DNA from: Alphaproteobacteria bacterium
GTDB lineage: Bacteria; Pseudomonadota; Alphaproteobacteria; TMED109
Length of the DNA: 64,000 nt
Assembly (NCBI GenBank): GCA_022825705.1
Contig: JAJDWH010000009.1
Coordinates: 62,001 to 126,000 of the forward strand
Direction of reading: 5' to 3'
A program made the position numbers and the translations under genes. Below, in pieces: positions 63,438 through 64,000 of the stretch (its first letter is position 1; each line of letters starts with the position of its first letter). The notes beneath the pieces were generated by a model. The model did not search any database. It was not told the origin of the DNA and saw only the letters and a list, made by a program, of their open reading frames with translations.

Positions 63438-64000
63438 TTGTTAGCGTCCATCAGGACCGAACCGCTCGAACTGAAGTTGCACCGATGCGCCAGCCATCAG
63501 GGTGTCTCTGAATTCCTGGGTACGCTTGAGTTGGAGGACCAGGCGGTGGTCGAGATGATGGAGCTGCTGAACGAGCGCGGTATGGACGAATCGCTGGACC
63601 ATCTCTGCGACGGTCCGTTTAGGCAAAAGACGCGATTGCACGGAGACAAGGCCCGAGCTACCCGGTATTCGGACGGCACGTATCCAGTGTTCTACAGCTC
63701 GCTGGAAACTGAGACTGCCGAAGCAGAAATTCGACATTGGTTTCCCTCGGTCATTGGTCGGCCTCCGACCCCGAGAACGGCCTATTACGTATGCTTTTCC
63801 TGCGAATTTGAGGGCCAGACAAAAGACCTGCGCCCGAAGCTCCGCGACTGGGCGGACCTTGTTTCGGACGACTACGGGTTTTGCAATGGGTTGGGCCGAG
63901 AGGCCATGCAGCAGGAACTGGATGCCCTCTTAGCTCCATCGGCGCGCCGTTCAGAAGGCACCAACGTCCCGGTACTCCGAAGAAGCTCCATCCGTGACCC
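63438..64000 (+). CDS. RES-domain toxin (runs off the window)
   Basis: This partial frame (187 codons, no stop in the window) encodes a RES-domain protein: KLHRCASHQGVSEFLGTLEL at the start, then ATRYSDGTYPVFYSSLETET, AEIRHWF, and EGTNVPVLRRSSI near the end. The Arg, Glu and Ser residues of the motif are at TRYSDG, ETAEAEI and VLRRSSI. RES toxins of the ParT/MbcT type degrade NAD or modify nucleotides. The start I infer is a TTG at 63438, one base past the antitoxin stop; no ATG fits before residue 43. Confidence 0.82.
   Translation, partial: MLASIRTEPLELKLHRCASHQGVSEFLGTLELEDQAVVEMMELLNERGMDESLDHLCDGPFRQKTRLHGDKARATRYSDGTYPVFYSSLETETAEAEIRHWFPSVIGRPPTPRTAYYVCFSCEFEGQTKDLRPKLRDWADLVSDDYGFCNGLGREAMQQELDALLAPSARRSEGTNVPVLRRSSIRD

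Overview
The window is GC-rich (roughly 60-65% by eye) and reads as a chromosomal segment of an alphaproteobacterium, probably a free-living or host-associated marine or soil heterotroph. The main clues are the alphaproteobacterial order thrB-rnhA, a complete glnB-glnA pair, a livHMGF operon carrying a small DUF6867-like gene, three TRAP-type uptake loci and many proteins exported with Sec or Tat signals. The lineage assignment is inference; no rRNA gene is present.

Layout. 1-12 kb: acyl-CoA dehydrogenase (cut by the window start), an AmpG-like permease, a lone ABC binding protein, an enoyl-CoA hydratase, an orphan DNA methyltransferase, an amidohydrolase, a two-subunit ThDP decarboxylase followed by panC, and tRNA-Arg(ACG). 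12-20 kb: a dctM-dctQ-dctP TRAP cluster, an AraC regulator, a Tat-exported alpha/beta hydrolase, a YbaN-like membrane protein and a lone DctP. 20-28 kb: nitrogen assimilation, with glnB-glnA behind a near-perfect sigma-54 promoter and, divergently, livH-livM-livG-livF-DUF6867-livK. 28-32 kb: tRNA-Ser(CGA), then a small accessory patch with a FitAB-type toxin-antitoxin pair, a transposase scrap, a RhlE helicase, a 49-residue exported peptide and a foreign-looking gene fragment. 32-40 kb: cytochrome c, hydrolase, a second TRAP cluster and an ABC exporter. 40-45 kb: a zinc locus (ZrgA-like protein, LolD/FtsX-like ABC pair, DUF3299 protein, zur) with a candidate Zur box. 45-51.6 kb: VOC protein, DUF1800-DUF1501 pair, D-amino-acid transaminase, thrB, rnhA and tRNA-Ser(GCT).

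51.7 kb to the end is a mobile/defence island beginning right after tRNA-Ser(GCT). A broken serine recombinase is followed by five overlapping genes: a large adenine-type DNA methyltransferase without a visible nuclease motif, an unknown protein, an SF2 helicase and two different GIY-YIG proteins. This looks like a restriction-modification-like defence operon in which cleavage could be carried out by GIY-YIG subunits. It is the best candidate for an uncharacterised system in the window. Downstream are a DUF433 antitoxin with a broken toxin, a membrane protein, an IS110 remnant, and an unknown gene overlapping a DUF2384 antitoxin plus a RES-domain toxin that runs off the window.
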